From Nocardioides cremeus (GTDB lineage Bacteria; Actinomycetota; Actinomycetes; Propionibacteriales; Nocardioidaceae), in the NCBI RefSeq assembly GCF_030518195.1, contig NZ_JAULSC010000009.1, forward strand, positions 32,552-96,551: DNA of 64,000 nt, in the 5' to 3' direction. The translations under genes and the position numbers were made by a program. A model generated the notes under the pieces. That model saw only the letters and a program-made list of their open reading frames with translations. It ran no database searches and had not been told where the DNA came from. Shown here one piece after another: positions 46,325-59,401 of this stretch (its first letter is position 1; every line of letters starts with the position of its first letter).

Positions 46325-46327
46325 AGA

Positions 46328-46353
46328 AAAGGCCCCGTGGAGCCGGGGCCTTT
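46328..46353. terminator. Bidirectional hairpin terminator
   Basis: AAAGGCCCCG and CGGGGCCTTT form a ten-base stem with loop TGGAGC. Read on the minus strand it is followed by TCTTCAT, so it would end the tRNA-Leu transcript. On the plus strand it follows the desaturase gene. Confidence 0.85.
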
Positions 46354-46357
46354 CCAG

Positions 46358-46443
46358 TGTCCGAGGGGGGACTTGAACCCCCACGCCCTAATACGGGCAC
46401 TAGCACCTCAAGCTAGCGCGTCTGCCTATTCCGCCACCCGGAC
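46358..46443 (-). tRNA. tRNA-Leu (anticodon GAG)
   Basis: The 86-base gene folds as a class II tRNA with a long variable arm. The acceptor stem pairs GTCCGGG with CTCGGAC (one G-T), followed by discriminator A. The anticodon stem is CTAGC/GCTAG with loop TTGAGGT, giving anticodon GAG. The T arm reads GGGGGTTCAAGTCCCCC. The 3' CCA is not encoded (CTG follows). It reads CUC and CUU codons. Confidence 0.95.
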
Positions 46444-46591
46444 GAGTGCGGTGGAACAGTAACAAAGCAGGGGCCGAAACCTCGCATCGGGCCCTGCCCA
46501 CCAGCGTACGCCGCAGCAGCGGCGGGCCGCACCCCTCGCGCCCCACCCGTCACGGGGTGGACAGCCACCGTGGCGGTGCCATGCTGGTGCC

Positions 46592-47944
46592 ATGTCGACC
46601 CCCGCCGAGGACCCCCAGCAGGAGCGCAGCCCAGGAGCCGACGCACCGCGCGGCTACGACCCCGCCGCCGAGGTCGTGGAGATCTGTCGCGACCTGATCC
46701 GGATGGACACCTCCAACTACGGCGACCAGGAGGGACCGGGGGAGCGCAAGGCCGCCGAGCACGTGGCCGCGCTGCTCGACGAGGTGGGGATCTCCTCGCA
46801 GCTCTTCGAGTCCGAGCCGGGCCGCACCAGCGTCGTGGCGCGCTGGGGCGGGTCCGAGGGCGACGCGCTGCTGCTGCACGGCCACCTCGACGTCGTGCCG
46901 GCCGCGGCCGAGGACTGGCAGGTGCACCCCTTCTCCGGCGAGATCCAGGACGGCTACGTCTGGGGACGCGGCGCGGTCGACATGAAGGACTTCGACGCGA
47001 TGCTGCTCAGCGTGGTGCGGGCCCGGCAGCGGGCGGGCAACGTCCCGACGCGGCCGATCGTGCTGTGCTTCACCGCCGACGAGGAGGCCGGCGGCCACAA
47101 GGGTGCCGAGGTCCTGGTGCGCGACCACCCCGAGCTGTTCGAGGGCGTCACCGAGGCCGTCGGCGAGGTCGGCGGCTTCTCGGTCACCGTGCGCGGGCGC
47201 CGGATGTACCTGGTCGAGGCCGCCGAGAAGGGCATGGCCTGGATGCGGCTGACCGCCCGCGGACGCGCCGGGCACGGCTCGATGCTCAACACCGACAACG
47301 CCGTCTCGCGGCTCACCGCCGCCGTGGCGCGCATCGGCGCCCACGACTGGCCGGTGCGGCTGACCCCGACCATGGAGGTCCTGCTGGCCAGCGTCGGCGA
47401 CCTGGCCGGCGTGCAGGCCACGCCCGAGAACGCGCCGGAGCTGATCGAGGAGTTCGGCGGCGCGGCCCGGATGCTGGGCGCGGTCATCTCCAACACCACC
47501 AACCCCACGATGCTGCAGGCCGGCTACAAAGTGAACGTGATCCCCACCGAGGCCACCGCCCACGTCGACGGCCGCTTCCTGCCCGGCTTCGAGGACGAGT
47601 TCTTCGCGACCCTGGCCGAGCTGGTCGGCGAGGGCGTCGAGATCGAGCACCTCTCCCACCAGCAGCCCTGGGAGACGCCGTACGACGGCGACCTGGTGCG
47701 CGCCATGCACCGCTCGATCCTCAGCGAGGACCCCGACGGCATCGTGGCGCCGTACCTGATGAGCGGCGGCACCGACGCCAAGCACTTCCGCAAGCTCGGG
47801 ATGCGCAGCTACGGCTTCGCCCCGCTGCGGCTGCCGGCCGACCTCGACTTCACCGCCCTCTTCCACGGGGTCGACGAGCGGGTGCCGGTCGACGCGCTGG
47901 AGTTCGGTGCGCGGGTCTTCGACAAGTTCCTCGACGACGTCTGA
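46592..47944 (+). CDS. M20-family metallopeptidase/deacylase
   Basis: This 450-residue enzyme belongs to the M20/M25/M40 family that includes DapE, ArgE and aminoacylases. Metal-binding motifs are LLHGHLDVVP and WGRGAVDMKDF (near 115-130), the catalytic CFTADEEAGG (near 155-164), and a final His in SGGTDAKHF. The product may be a dipeptidase or acylase, since no other lysine or arginine biosynthesis gene is adjacent. ATG 46592 is preferred. Confidence 0.87.
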   Translation: MSTPAEDPQQERSPGADAPRGYDPAAEVVEICRDLIRMDTSNYGDQEGPGERKAAEHVAALLDEVGISSQLFESEPGRTSVVARWGGSEGDALLLHGHLDVVPAAAEDWQVHPFSGEIQDGYVWGRGAVDMKDFDAMLLSVVRARQRAGNVPTRPIVLCFTADEEAGGHKGAEVLVRDHPELFEGVTEAVGEVGGFSVTVRGRRMYLVEAAEKGMAWMRLTARGRAGHGSMLNTDNAVSRLTAAVARIGAHDWPVRLTPTMEVLLASVGDLAGVQATPENAPELIEEFGGAARMLGAVISNTTNPTMLQAGYKVNVIPTEATAHVDGRFLPGFEDEFFATLAELVGEGVEIEHLSHQQPWETPYDGDLVRAMHRSILSEDPDGIVAPYLMSGGTDAKHFRKLGMRSYGFAPLRLPADLDFTALFHGVDERVPVDALEFGARVFDKFLDDV

Positions 47945-47980
47945 CGCGTCTGACGGGTCGGGTGGCCCGGGTGGCCCGGG

Positions 47981-48805
47981 TCAGGCGGTGAGCACCCCGG
48001 TGCCCAGGAGCACCAGCACCGTGCCGCCGAGCAGGACGCGGTAGACCACGAACGGCGTGTAGGAGTTGGTGCTGACGTAGCGCAGCAGCCACGCGATCGC
48101 GGCGTACCCGACGATGAACGAGACGATCGTGCCCACCAGCGTGGGGCCCCAGCCGTAGGCGTTGTCGCCGCCGGGGATCTCGGAGAGCTGGAAGAGCCCG
48201 GCGCCCACGACCGCGGGGATGGCCAGCAGGAAGGCGAACCGGGTCGCGGCGGCGCGCTCGAAGCCCAGGAAGCGCCCCATCGAGATGGTCGCCCCCGAGC
48301 GGGAGACGCCCGGCACGAGCGCGGCCGCCTGGGCCAGGCCCATCAGCAGCGCGTCGCGCAGCCCCATCTTCTTGATCGCCCGGTCGTTGCGGCCGAACTT
48401 GTCGGCGATCCCGAGCACCAGGCCGAGCACGATCAGCGTGCTGCCGATGATCCACAGGCTGCGGAAGTCCTGCTCGATGACGTCCTTGAGGGCGATGCCC
48501 AGCACCACGATCGGCAGCGAGCCGATGATGATGTACCAGCCCAGCCGGGCGTCGACGTGGCCGCGCCACTCGGGCTGCACCAGCGAGCGCACCCAGGTCG
48601 AGCCGATGCGCCAGATGTCGTGGCGGAAGTAGATGAGCACCGCCAGCTCGGTGCCGATCTGCACCACCGCGGTGAACGCCGCGCCCGGGTCGCCCCAGCC
48701 GAAGAGCTCGGGGAAGATCCGCAGGTGGGCGCTGCTGGAGATCGGGAGGAACTCGGTGAGCCCTTGGATGAGGCCCAGCACGACAGCCTTGAGGAGGTCC
48801 AGCAC
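47981..48805 (-). CDS. uppP: Undecaprenyl-diphosphatase
   Basis: This 274-residue integral membrane enzyme (BacA/UppP) recycles undecaprenyl pyrophosphate for peptidoglycan synthesis and gives bacitracin tolerance. The two active-site motifs are IQGLTEFLPISSSAH near residue 14 and GVSRSGATISMGRFLGFERA near 167. It starts with GTG 48805 and is divergent from the aldo/keto reductase. In actinobacteria it sits in the same neighbourhood as mshC and metH. Confidence 0.93.
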   Translation of the reverse strand: MLDLLKAVVLGLIQGLTEFLPISSSAHLRIFPELFGWGDPGAAFTAVVQIGTELAVLIYFRHDIWRIGSTWVRSLVQPEWRGHVDARLGWYIIIGSLPIVVLGIALKDVIEQDFRSLWIIGSTLIVLGLVLGIADKFGRNDRAIKKMGLRDALLMGLAQAAALVPGVSRSGATISMGRFLGFERAAATRFAFLLAIPAVVGAGLFQLSEIPGGDNAYGWGPTLVGTIVSFIVGYAAIAWLLRYVSTNSYTPFVVYRVLLGGTVLVLLGTGVLTA

Positions 48806-48878
48806 GCGGGTCAGCCTAGGAGACGTCCTCGGGCGAGCCGACGCCGACTCACGCGGGCGGCGCCGCTAGGTTGTCGCC

Positions 48879-49826
48879 ATGCAGCAACGCTCACTGGGCG
48901 CGACCGGGCTCCGCGTCTCCCGCCTCGGCCTGGGGACGATGACATGGGGCCGTGACACCGACGAGCACGAGGCGCGCGACCAGCTGGTCTCGTTCGTCGA
49001 GGCCGGCGGCACGCTCGTCGACACGGCCGCGGCGTACGCCGACGGGCACTCCGAGGAGCTGCTCGGCTCGTTGCTCGGCGACGTCGTCGACCGCGACGAC
49101 GTCGTGCTGGCCACCAAGGCCGGCCTGGGGCTGCGCAAGGGCAAGCTGCGCGTCGACACCTCGCGCGGGCGGCTGCTGAGCACCCTCGACGCCTCGCTGC
49201 GCCGCCTGGGCGTCGACCACGTCGACCTGTGGCAGGTGCACACCTGGCACGACGGCGTGCCGCTGGAAGAGACGCTGTCGGCGCTCGACCTGGCCGTGAG
49301 CAGCGGCCGCGCGTCGTACGTCGGGATCTCCAACTACGCCGGCTGGCAGACCGCGCAGGCCGCCACCTGGCAGCGCGCCGTGCCCGGGCGCACCGTGCTC
49401 GCCTCCACCCAGGTGGAGTACTCGCTGCTCAACCGCGGCATCGAGCACGAGGTGCTGCCCGCCGCCGAGGCCAACGGGCTGGGCGTGCTCGCGTGGTCGC
49501 CGCTGGGCCGTGGCGTGCTGACCGGCAAGTACCGCACCGGCACCCCGGCCGACTCGCGCGCTGCGACCTCGCAGTTCTCCTCCTTCGTGGGCGCCTACCT
49601 CGAGGACCGCTCGGCCGGCATCGTCGAGGCGGTGTGCCGCGCCGCCGAGGGCCTCGACCTCAGCCCCCTGCAGGTGGCCCTGGCCTGGGTCCGCGACCGG
49701 CCCGGCGTCACCGCCCCGGTCGTCGGCGCGCGCACCGCCGCCCAGCTGGCCAGCGCCCTGGCCACCGAGGACGTCGTGCTGCCCGGCGAGATCACCGCAG
49801 CCCTCGACGACGTCTCGGCCGACTGA
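48879..49826 (+). CDS. Aldo/keto reductase
   Basis: This 315-residue NADPH-dependent TIM-barrel reductase has the catalytic tetrad visible: Asp in TLVDTAAAYADG, Tyr in the same motif, Lys in VLATKAGLG and His in LWQVHTWHDG. The gene is part of the uppP-mshC neighbourhood in actinobacteria, but its substrate is unknown. The ATG start at 48879 is directly followed by the MQQRSLGATGLRVSRLGLG family opening. Confidence 0.9.
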   Translation: MQQRSLGATGLRVSRLGLGTMTWGRDTDEHEARDQLVSFVEAGGTLVDTAAAYADGHSEELLGSLLGDVVDRDDVVLATKAGLGLRKGKLRVDTSRGRLLSTLDASLRRLGVDHVDLWQVHTWHDGVPLEETLSALDLAVSSGRASYVGISNYAGWQTAQAATWQRAVPGRTVLASTQVEYSLLNRGIEHEVLPAAEANGLGVLAWSPLGRGVLTGKYRTGTPADSRAATSQFSSFVGAYLEDRSAGIVEAVCRAAEGLDLSPLQVALAWVRDRPGVTAPVVGARTAAQLASALATEDVVLPGEITAALDDVSAD

Positions 49827-49892
49827 GCACCCGTCCTTGAGCCGGTCCGGAAGACTGTCTGCCGCACCACCCGACCGTCTCGAGGAGGCACC

Positions 49893-50111
49893 ATGAGCCG
49901 CACCCCGTTGCGCCCCGTGCGCCGCGGAGTGGAGTGGGAGTTCGACCGCGTGTCGTTCTCCCGCGAGTTCAGCCGCAACGTCGTGACCAAGCTGCTGGTC
50001 GAGCGCGCCGAGCACGGCGGCTGGGAGCTCGACCGCGTGCAGATCACCGCCGACGGCACCCGGCGCGTGGTCCTGCGCCGCAAGATCATCCGCGCGGTGC
50101 GCACCGCCTGA
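49893..50111 (+). CDS. DUF5703 family small protein
   Basis: This 72-residue basic protein has the sequence EWEFDRVSFSREFSRNVVTKLLVERAEHGGWELDRVQITADGTR typical of DUF5703 proteins, which occur in actinobacteria near uppP and mshC. The start follows a GAGGAG site eight bases upstream. The function is unknown. Confidence 0.85.
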   Translation: MSRTPLRPVRRGVEWEFDRVSFSREFSRNVVTKLLVERAEHGGWELDRVQITADGTRRVVLRRKIIRAVRTA

Positions 50112-50137
50112 CCCGCACCCGCGGGCCACGGTGCGGG
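50112..50137. terminator. Hairpin between convergent DUF5703 and corA genes
   Basis: CCCGCACC (50112-50119) and GGTGCGGG (50130-50137) form an eight-base stem with a ten-base loop, between two convergent stops. It probably terminates both. Confidence 0.75.
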
Positions 50138-50138
50138 C

Positions 50139-51119
50139 TCACCACCAGCCGGAGCGCCGGAACTGCCACCAGAGCAGCCCGGAGGCCGCGACCATGAGCA
50201 GCAGCGCGAACGGGTAGCCCAGAGCCCACCCCAGCTCGGGCATGTGCTCGAAGTTCATGCCGTAGACCCCGGCGATCAGGGTCGGCACGACGACCAGCGC
50301 GGCGCCGGCGGAGATCTTGCGCATGTCGTCGTTCTGCTGCAGCTGGATCCGCGCGACGTGCACGTCGAAGGCGGTGGAGAGCAGTGCGTCGAGGGTGTCG
50401 ACGACCTCGGCGGTGCGGTTGAGGTGGTCGAGGACGTCGCGGAAGAACGGCCCGGACTCGGGATCCACTCCGCGCACCATGCCCTCGCTGAAGCGGTGCA
50501 GCGGCTCACGCAGCGGCTGCACCGCACGGCGCACCTCAGCGATCTCGCGCTTGAGCGTGTAGATGCGCACCGAGTCGTTGGTGCGGGCCGGCGAGAGCAC
50601 CGACTCCTCGACCTCGTCGACGTCGACCTGCAGCTCGTCGACCACCGCCACGTAGGCGTCGACCACGCGGTCGCACACGGCGTAGACGACCGAGGACGGT
50701 CCGTGGGTCAGCACCTGCTCGCTGGACTCGAGGAAGGAACGGGCCGGGCTGAGCTCCAGGCCGTGGCCGTGGCGCACGGTGACCACGAAGTCGGAGCCGA
50801 CGAACAGGTTGACCTCGCCGGTCTCGACGGCGTCCTCCTCGTCGACGTACCAGAGGGTCTTGAGCACCAGGAAGAGCCCGTGCTCGTAGCGCTCGAGCTT
50901 GGGGCGCTGGTGGGCCTTGACGGCGTCCTCGACCGCCAGCGGGTGCAGGTCGAAGGCCTCGGCGACGGCGCTGAGCTCCTCGGGCCCGGGCTCGTGCAGG
51001 CCCACCCAGACGAAGCCGCCGCGCTCGCGGGCGCGGGCTCGCAGCGACGCGTAGTCGCCGTCCTCGCAGTCCACCGGGGTCCGGACGCCGTCGTGGTAGA
51101 CGGCCGCGTCGACGATCAC
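50139..51119 (-). CDS. corA: CorA-type magnesium/cobalt transporter
   Basis: This 326-residue protein belongs to the CorA channel family. A large cytosolic N-terminal domain is followed by two C-terminal transmembrane segments with the Y-G-M-N selectivity motif in IAGVYGMNFEHMPELGW. The last six or so residues are basic, as usual. The start GTG 51119 is divergent from the histidine phosphatase gene. Confidence 0.92.
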   Translation of the reverse strand: MIVDAAVYHDGVRTPVDCEDGDYASLRARARERGGFVWVGLHEPGPEELSAVAEAFDLHPLAVEDAVKAHQRPKLERYEHGLFLVLKTLWYVDEEDAVETGEVNLFVGSDFVVTVRHGHGLELSPARSFLESSEQVLTHGPSSVVYAVCDRVVDAYVAVVDELQVDVDEVEESVLSPARTNDSVRIYTLKREIAEVRRAVQPLREPLHRFSEGMVRGVDPESGPFFRDVLDHLNRTAEVVDTLDALLSTAFDVHVARIQLQQNDDMRKISAGAALVVVPTLIAGVYGMNFEHMPELGWALGYPFALLLMVAASGLLWWQFRRSGWW

Positions 51120-51173
51120 GGGGCCACGCTAGTGGCCCCGAGCGGCTCGCGGGTGCCCGGCTACAGTCCGGGC

Positions 51174-51923
51174 ATGGCCACGATGGTGCTGATCCGGCAC
51201 GGACGCACGACCGCCAACGCCACCGGCGTCCTCGCCGGGCGCACCCCCGGCGTCGAGCTCGACGAGACCGGTCGCGCCCAGGCGCAGCGCGCGGGGGAGC
51301 GGCTCGCGGGAGTGCCGCTGGCCGCCGTGGTGACCAGCCCGATGCTGCGCTGCTGCCAGACCGCCGAGGCGGTGCTCGCCCAGCAGCCCGCGCCGCCGGT
51401 GCTCGAGACCGACGACGGCGTCACCGAGTGCGACTACGGCGACTGGCAGGGCGGCGCCCTCAAGGACCTGGCCGGTGAGCCCCTGTGGCGCACCGTGCAG
51501 ACCCAGCCCTCGGCCGTCACCTTCCCCGGCGGGGAGTCGATGGCCGGCATGCAGGCCCGCGCCGTGGCCGCGGTACGCCGCCTCGACGCGCGGGTCGAGG
51601 CCGAGCACGGCCCGGGCGCGGTGTGGGCCGTGGTCAGCCACGGCGACATCATCAAGTCGGTGCTCGCCGACGCCCTGGGCCTGCACCTCGACCTCTTCCA
51701 GCGCATCGGCGTCGACCCGGCCTCGATCTCGATGGTGCGCTACACCGAGCAGCGGCCCTACGTGCTGGCCAGCAACACCCACGCCGGCGACCTGGCCTGG
51801 CTGGCACCCAAGCCCGACACCGACGCGGCCGAGGGCGCGGCGGTGGGCGGCGGCGCCGGTCCCGACGAGCCCGTCCCTGCACGACCGGGTGGGTCGCCCG
51901 GCTCCGCGGCGCCCCTAGGCTGA
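51174..51923 (+). CDS. Histidine phosphatase (MSMEG_4193-like)
   Basis: This 249-residue protein of the phosphoglycerate-mutase-like superfamily has catalytic LIRHGRTTANATG near residue 7 and a second His in VSHGDIIKSVLADAL near 160. It belongs to the MSMEG_4193-type group of actinobacterial phosphatases. The C-terminal tail (Gly/Pro-rich) is disordered. The DUF3090 gene starts five bases after its stop, and the SCO1664 and mshC genes follow, so it is the first gene of a four-gene operon. Its substrate is not known. Confidence 0.85.
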   Translation: MATMVLIRHGRTTANATGVLAGRTPGVELDETGRAQAQRAGERLAGVPLAAVVTSPMLRCCQTAEAVLAQQPAPPVLETDDGVTECDYGDWQGGALKDLAGEPLWRTVQTQPSAVTFPGGESMAGMQARAVAAVRRLDARVEAEHGPGAVWAVVSHGDIIKSVLADALGLHLDLFQRIGVDPASISMVRYTEQRPYVLASNTHAGDLAWLAPKPDTDAAEGAAVGGGAGPDEPVPARPGGSPGSAAPLG

Positions 51924-51928
51924 GTGCC

Positions 51929-52504
51929 ATGCCAGTCGTCCACGCATTCGACCCGCCGGAGCGCTTCGTCACCGGCACCGTCGGCGAGCCCGGTTCCCGC
52001 ACGTTCTTCCTCCAGGCCCGCAGCGGCACCCGCGTGGTCAGCGTGGCCCTGGAGAAGCAGCAGGTCGCCGCGCTGGCCGAGCGGGTCGACGAGCTGCTCG
52101 ACGAGGTGATGGGCTCCGAGACCTCCACGGCGGTCATCCCGGCCGTCGCGCCCCTGGGCCTGCAGGACACCGACCCGCTCGAGCAGCCCATCGACGAGGA
52201 GTTCCGAGCTGGCACGATGACCCTGTCGTGGGATCCCGACGACGAGCGCATCGTGATCGAGGTCTTCCCCTACACCGAGGCCGCGGTGGTCTCCCCGGAG
52301 CAGGTCGACCAGGACTTCGAGGAGCCCGAGCCCGACGAGGTGCTCCTGGTGCGCCTCGAGGCCGGGGCCGCGCGCGCCTTCGTGCAGCGCACCGAGCAGG
52401 TCCTCGAGGCCGGGCGGCCCAGCTGCCCGTTCTGCGGCAACCCGATCGACCCCGACGGCCACCTGTGCGTGCGCGCCAACGGGTTCCGCCGCCGTGAGCC
52501 CTGA
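51929..52504 (+). CDS. DUF3090 family protein
   Basis: This 191-residue actinobacterial protein of unknown function has a C-terminal zinc-ribbon-like end, SCPFCGNPIDPDGHLC, with two CxxC-like halves. The main part is beta-rich with acidic runs. It is encoded between the phosphatase and the SCO1664-like gene, which overlaps it by eleven bases. This layout is conserved near mshC in many actinobacteria, so a role in the same process is inferred. Confidence 0.88.
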   Translation: MPVVHAFDPPERFVTGTVGEPGSRTFFLQARSGTRVVSVALEKQQVAALAERVDELLDEVMGSETSTAVIPAVAPLGLQDTDPLEQPIDEEFRAGTMTLSWDPDDERIVIEVFPYTEAAVVSPEQVDQDFEEPEPDEVLLVRLEAGAARAFVQRTEQVLEAGRPSCPFCGNPIDPDGHLCVRANGFRRREP

Positions 52505-53303
52505 GCAGCAGGTCGACCTGGTCGAGCACGAGCTCGAGCTGCGCGGGCGGATCCTGCCCGCCTCCAACGCGACCTTCCTGGGCACCATCGGCGAGGTCCA
52601 GGTGGTCTACAAGCCGATCGCCGGTGAGCGGCCGCTGTGGGACTTCCCCGGCGCGGTGCTGGCCCACCGCGAGGTCGCGGCGTACGTCGTGGCGCAGGTC
52701 TTCGCCGGTCCCGACCAGCCGGTGCTGGTGCCGCGCACCTGGCTGCGCGAGGGGCCGCACGGCCCCGGCATGGTCCAGGAGTGGCAGGAGCCCGACCCGC
52801 AGGCCGAGGCCGTGACGCTGGTGCCCTCCGGGGCCACGCCCGAGGGCTACCTGCACGTCTTCGACGGCTACGACGCCGAGGACCGGCTGGTCTCCCTGGT
52901 GCACGAGGACACGACCGCGCTGCGCTCGATGGCGGTGCTCGACGTGCTGCTCAACAACGCCGACCGCAAGGGCGGGCACGTGCTGGCGATGAGCGACGGA
53001 CGCCGCTACGGCGTCGACCACGGCATCGCCTTCCACACCGACCCCAAGCTGCGCACGGTGCTGTGGGGCTGGCTGGGCACGGCCCTGACCCGGGCCGACC
53101 GTGCCGCCGTCGAGCGGGTGCGCGACGGGGCCCGCGGCGGCGTGTGCGGGGCAGGGACGCAGCCGCTCGCCGACCGGCTGGCGCCGCTGCTCGGCGACGC
53201 CGAGATCGAGGCGCTGGCCCGCCGCTGCGAGCGGCTGCTGGCCCGCGGCACGATGCCGGCCCCCGACTCCGACGGCCCGGCCATCCCCTGGCCGCCGTTC
53301 TGA
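52494..53303 (+). CDS. SCO1664-like PI3K/4-kinase-fold protein
   Basis: This 269-residue protein has the fold of phosphatidylinositol 3/4-kinases: VVYKPIAGERPLWDFPG (Lys for nucleotide binding) near residue 38, the catalytic loop LDVLLNNADRKGGHVLA near 150-166 and GVDHGIAFH as a DFG-like metal motif. It lies between DUF3090 and mshC, overlapping DUF3090 by eleven bases. A role as a kinase of a lipid or an inositol-like molecule is attractive because mshC works on an inositol glycoside, but this is not known. Confidence 0.85.
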   Translation: MSPEQQVDLVEHELELRGRILPASNATFLGTIGEVQVVYKPIAGERPLWDFPGAVLAHREVAAYVVAQVFAGPDQPVLVPRTWLREGPHGPGMVQEWQEPDPQAEAVTLVPSGATPEGYLHVFDGYDAEDRLVSLVHEDTTALRSMAVLDVLLNNADRKGGHVLAMSDGRRYGVDHGIAFHTDPKLRTVLWGWLGTALTRADRAAVERVRDGARGGVCGAGTQPLADRLAPLLGDAEIEALARRCERLLARGTMPAPDSDGPAIPWPPF

Positions 53304-53359
53304 GCCCGCCGGGAGCGGTCGATCCGCGACCTGGCCGGCGCACCCTCTAGGCTCGCCCC

Positions 53360-54598
53360 ATGCGTGCCTGGTCTGCCCCGGAGATGCCCGCCCTCCCCGT
53401 GAGCGGCCCGGCTGTCTCGCTGCACGACACCCCCAGCGGCGCGCGCCGCCCCGTGGTGCCCGAGGGCACCGCCCGGCTCTACGCCTGCGGCATCACGCCG
53501 TACGACGCCACCCACATGGGCCACGCCGCGACGTACGTCGGCGTCGACCTGCTCAACCGGGCGTGGCGCAACGCCGGCCACGACGTCGCCTTCGTGCAGA
53601 ACGTCACCGACGTCGACGACCCGCTGCTGGAGCGGGCCACCAAGGTCGGGGTCGACTGGGTGGCGCTGGCCGAGCGCGAGACCGAGCTGTTCCGCCAGGA
53701 CATGCAGGCGCTGCGCGTGCTGCCGCCGCGCGACTACATCGGCGCGGTCGAGTCGATCCCGCTGGTCATCGACCTCATCGAGCGGCTCCAGGCCGCCGGG
53801 TCGGTCTACCGGGTCGAGGACGACTGGTACTTCTCGGTGCACGCCGACCCCGCCTTCGGCGAGGAGTCGGGGATGGACCGAGAGACGATGCTGCGCATCT
53901 TCCCCGAGCGCGGCGGCGACCCCGACCGTCCCGGCAAGAAGGACCCGCTCGACTGCCTGGTCTGGCGCGGCGAGCGGGCCGGCGAGCCGTCGTGGCCCAG
54001 CCCCTTCGGCCCCGGGCGCCCCGGCTGGCACGTCGAGTGCACCGCGATCGCGATGGAGCACCTCGGCAGCGCCTTCGACGTGCAGGCCGGCGGCAGCGAC
54101 CTGGTCTTCCCGCACCACGAGATGTGTGCCGGCCACGCCCAGGTGGCCGAGCCCGGCGCCCCCTTCGCGCAGGTCTACATCCACGCCGGGATGGTGGCCT
54201 ACGACGGCGAGAAGATGTCGAAGTCGAAGGGCAACCTGGTCTTCGTCTCGTCGCTGCGCCACGCCGACGTCGACCCGATGGCCATCCGGCTGACCCTGCT
54301 GCGCCACCACTACCGCTCCGACTGGGAGTGGACCGACGCCGACCTGCTGGCCAGCGTCGACATGCTCACCGCCTGGCGCCGCGCGCTGTCGCTGGGCGCC
54401 GGGGCCCCGTCGGCCCCCGTCGTGGAGGCCGTGCTGGCCGCTTGCGCCGACGACCTCGACGCCGCCACGGCCGTGGGCGTGGTCGACGACTGGGCGCGCG
54501 CCACGCTGGGCACCGACGGGCTCGCCGACACCTCCGACGCGGAGGCCGCCCTGGGCGTGCACCGCGTCCTCGACGCGGCGCTCGGCCTGTCGCTCTGA
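53360..54598 (+). CDS. mshC: Mycothiol synthase ligase (cysteine:GlcN-inositol ligase)
   Basis: This 412-residue class I aminoacyl-tRNA-synthetase-like enzyme joins cysteine to GlcN-Ins in mycothiol synthesis. The Zn-binding Cys43 is in [20 protein letters not shown] with the HIGH-equivalent T51-H-M-G-H55, and the K285-M-S-K-S289 loop follows. It lacks the C-terminal tRNA-binding domain of CysS, which marks it as MshC rather than cysteinyl-tRNA synthetase. Mycothiol is the main thiol of actinobacteria, so this gene anchors the taxonomic call. Confidence 0.96.
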   Translation: MRAWSAPEMPALPVSGPAVSLHDTPSGARRPVVPEGTARLYACGITPYDATHMGHAATYVGVDLLNRAWRNAGHDVAFVQNVTDVDDPLLERATKVGVDWVALAERETELFRQDMQALRVLPPRDYIGAVESIPLVIDLIERLQAAGSVYRVEDDWYFSVHADPAFGEESGMDRETMLRIFPERGGDPDRPGKKDPLDCLVWRGERAGEPSWPSPFGPGRPGWHVECTAIAMEHLGSAFDVQAGGSDLVFPHHEMCAGHAQVAEPGAPFAQVYIHAGMVAYDGEKMSKSKGNLVFVSSLRHADVDPMAIRLTLLRHHYRSDWEWTDADLLASVDMLTAWRRALSLGAGAPSAPVVEAVLAACADDLDAATAVGVVDDWARATLGTDGLADTSDAEAALGVHRVLDAALGLSL

Positions 54599-54599
54599 C

Positions 54600-54614
54600 G
54601 CGGGCGGCGCCCGC
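54600..54614. terminator. Hairpin between mshC and the PAC2 gene
   Basis: GCGGGC and GCCCGC form a six-base stem with loop GGC, two bases after the mshC stop, between convergent genes. It is a short G+C-rich terminator. Confidence 0.6.
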
Positions 54615-54625
54615 TCGGGAGTCGG

Positions 54626-55474
54626 TCAGTCGTCGCTCTGGCGACGCTTGAGGTAGCGCTCGAACTCGCGGGCGATGGCCTCGCCGGAGGCCTCGGGCAG
54701 GTCGGTGGTGTCGCGGGTCTCCTCGAGGGCGCGCACGTAGTCGGCGACGTCCTCGTCGTCCTCGGCCAGCTCGTCGACCCCGCGCTCCCAGGCGCGGGCC
54801 TCCTCGGGCAGCTCGCCGAGGGGGATCGAGATCTCCAGCAGGTCCTCGATCTGGCCGATCAGCGCCAGCGTGGCCTTCGGGCAGGGCGGCTGTGCGACGT
54901 AGTGCGGCACCGCGGCCCAGTAGGAGACCGCCGGCATGTCGACGCTCACGCAGGCGTCCTGGAAGACACCGACGATCCCCGTCGGCCCCTCGTACGTCGA
55001 CTGCTCGAGCTTGAGCCGGTCGACCAGCTCGGGCTCGGTGGCGGTGCCGGTGACCGGGATCGGGCGGGTGTGCGGGGTGTCGGCCAGCAGCGCGCCCAGC
55101 GTGACGACGAGCTCGCCGCCCAGCTCGTCGACCGCCGCGAGCAGCTCGGCGCAGAACTGGCGCCAGCGGATGTTCGGCTCGATGCCGCGCACCAGGATGA
55201 TGTCGCGGCCCAGGTCGGGCGGCGAGGCCACCGCGATCTGGGTGGTGGGCCAGGTGATCCGGCGGTGGCCGAGCTCGTCGCTGCCCACCACGGGCCGGTT
55301 GACCTGGAAGTCGTAGAAGTCCTCGGGATCGACCGCACCGACCACCCGGGCGCCCCAGGCGAGCATCAGGTGGTCGACGACCGACGAGGCCACGTCGGCC
55401 GCGTCGTTCCAGCCCTCGAAGGCCGCGATCACGATGGGGTCGACCAGGTCCGGGGCGTCCTCGATCTCGATCAC
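54626..55474 (-). CDS. PAC2 family protein
   Basis: This 282-residue protein belongs to the PAC2 (proteasome assembly chaperone 2-like) family, with IVIAAFEGWNDAADVASSVVDHL near the start and the ITWPTTQIAVASPPDL and ILVRGIEPNIRWRQF regions. The family includes Rv2125 of mycobacteria, encoded close to metH. It starts with GTG 55474, divergent from metH. The C-terminal tail is acidic then basic. The function in bacteria is unknown. Confidence 0.87.
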   Translation of the reverse strand: MIEIEDAPDLVDPIVIAAFEGWNDAADVASSVVDHLMLAWGARVVGAVDPEDFYDFQVNRPVVGSDELGHRRITWPTTQIAVASPPDLGRDIILVRGIEPNIRWRQFCAELLAAVDELGGELVVTLGALLADTPHTRPIPVTGTATEPELVDRLKLEQSTYEGPTGIVGVFQDACVSVDMPAVSYWAAVPHYVAQPPCPKATLALIGQIEDLLEISIPLGELPEEARAWERGVDELAEDDEDVADYVRALEETRDTTDLPEASGEAIAREFERYLKRRQSDD

Positions 55475-55633
55475 CGACCCAGCGTAGTCACCCCCCAGCT
55501 CACCTCCCCGGGGATTTCACCCGCCGCGCGCGCCGGTGTCACCATCTGAGCACCCTGTCCAGCCTTCGGACACCCTCCTAGGCTGGCGGGACCCGCTCGG
55601 GGCGCCGCCGGCGCCCCACGAGAGGAGAGCCGC

Positions 55634-59398
<3,765 letters not shown>

Positions 59399-59401
59399 GC
59401 C

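Noticed and set aside
55475..55633. Possible SAM, SAH or cobalamin riboswitch before metH
   Set aside because: Only short G+C hairpins are visible; I find none of the conserved riboswitch core words.
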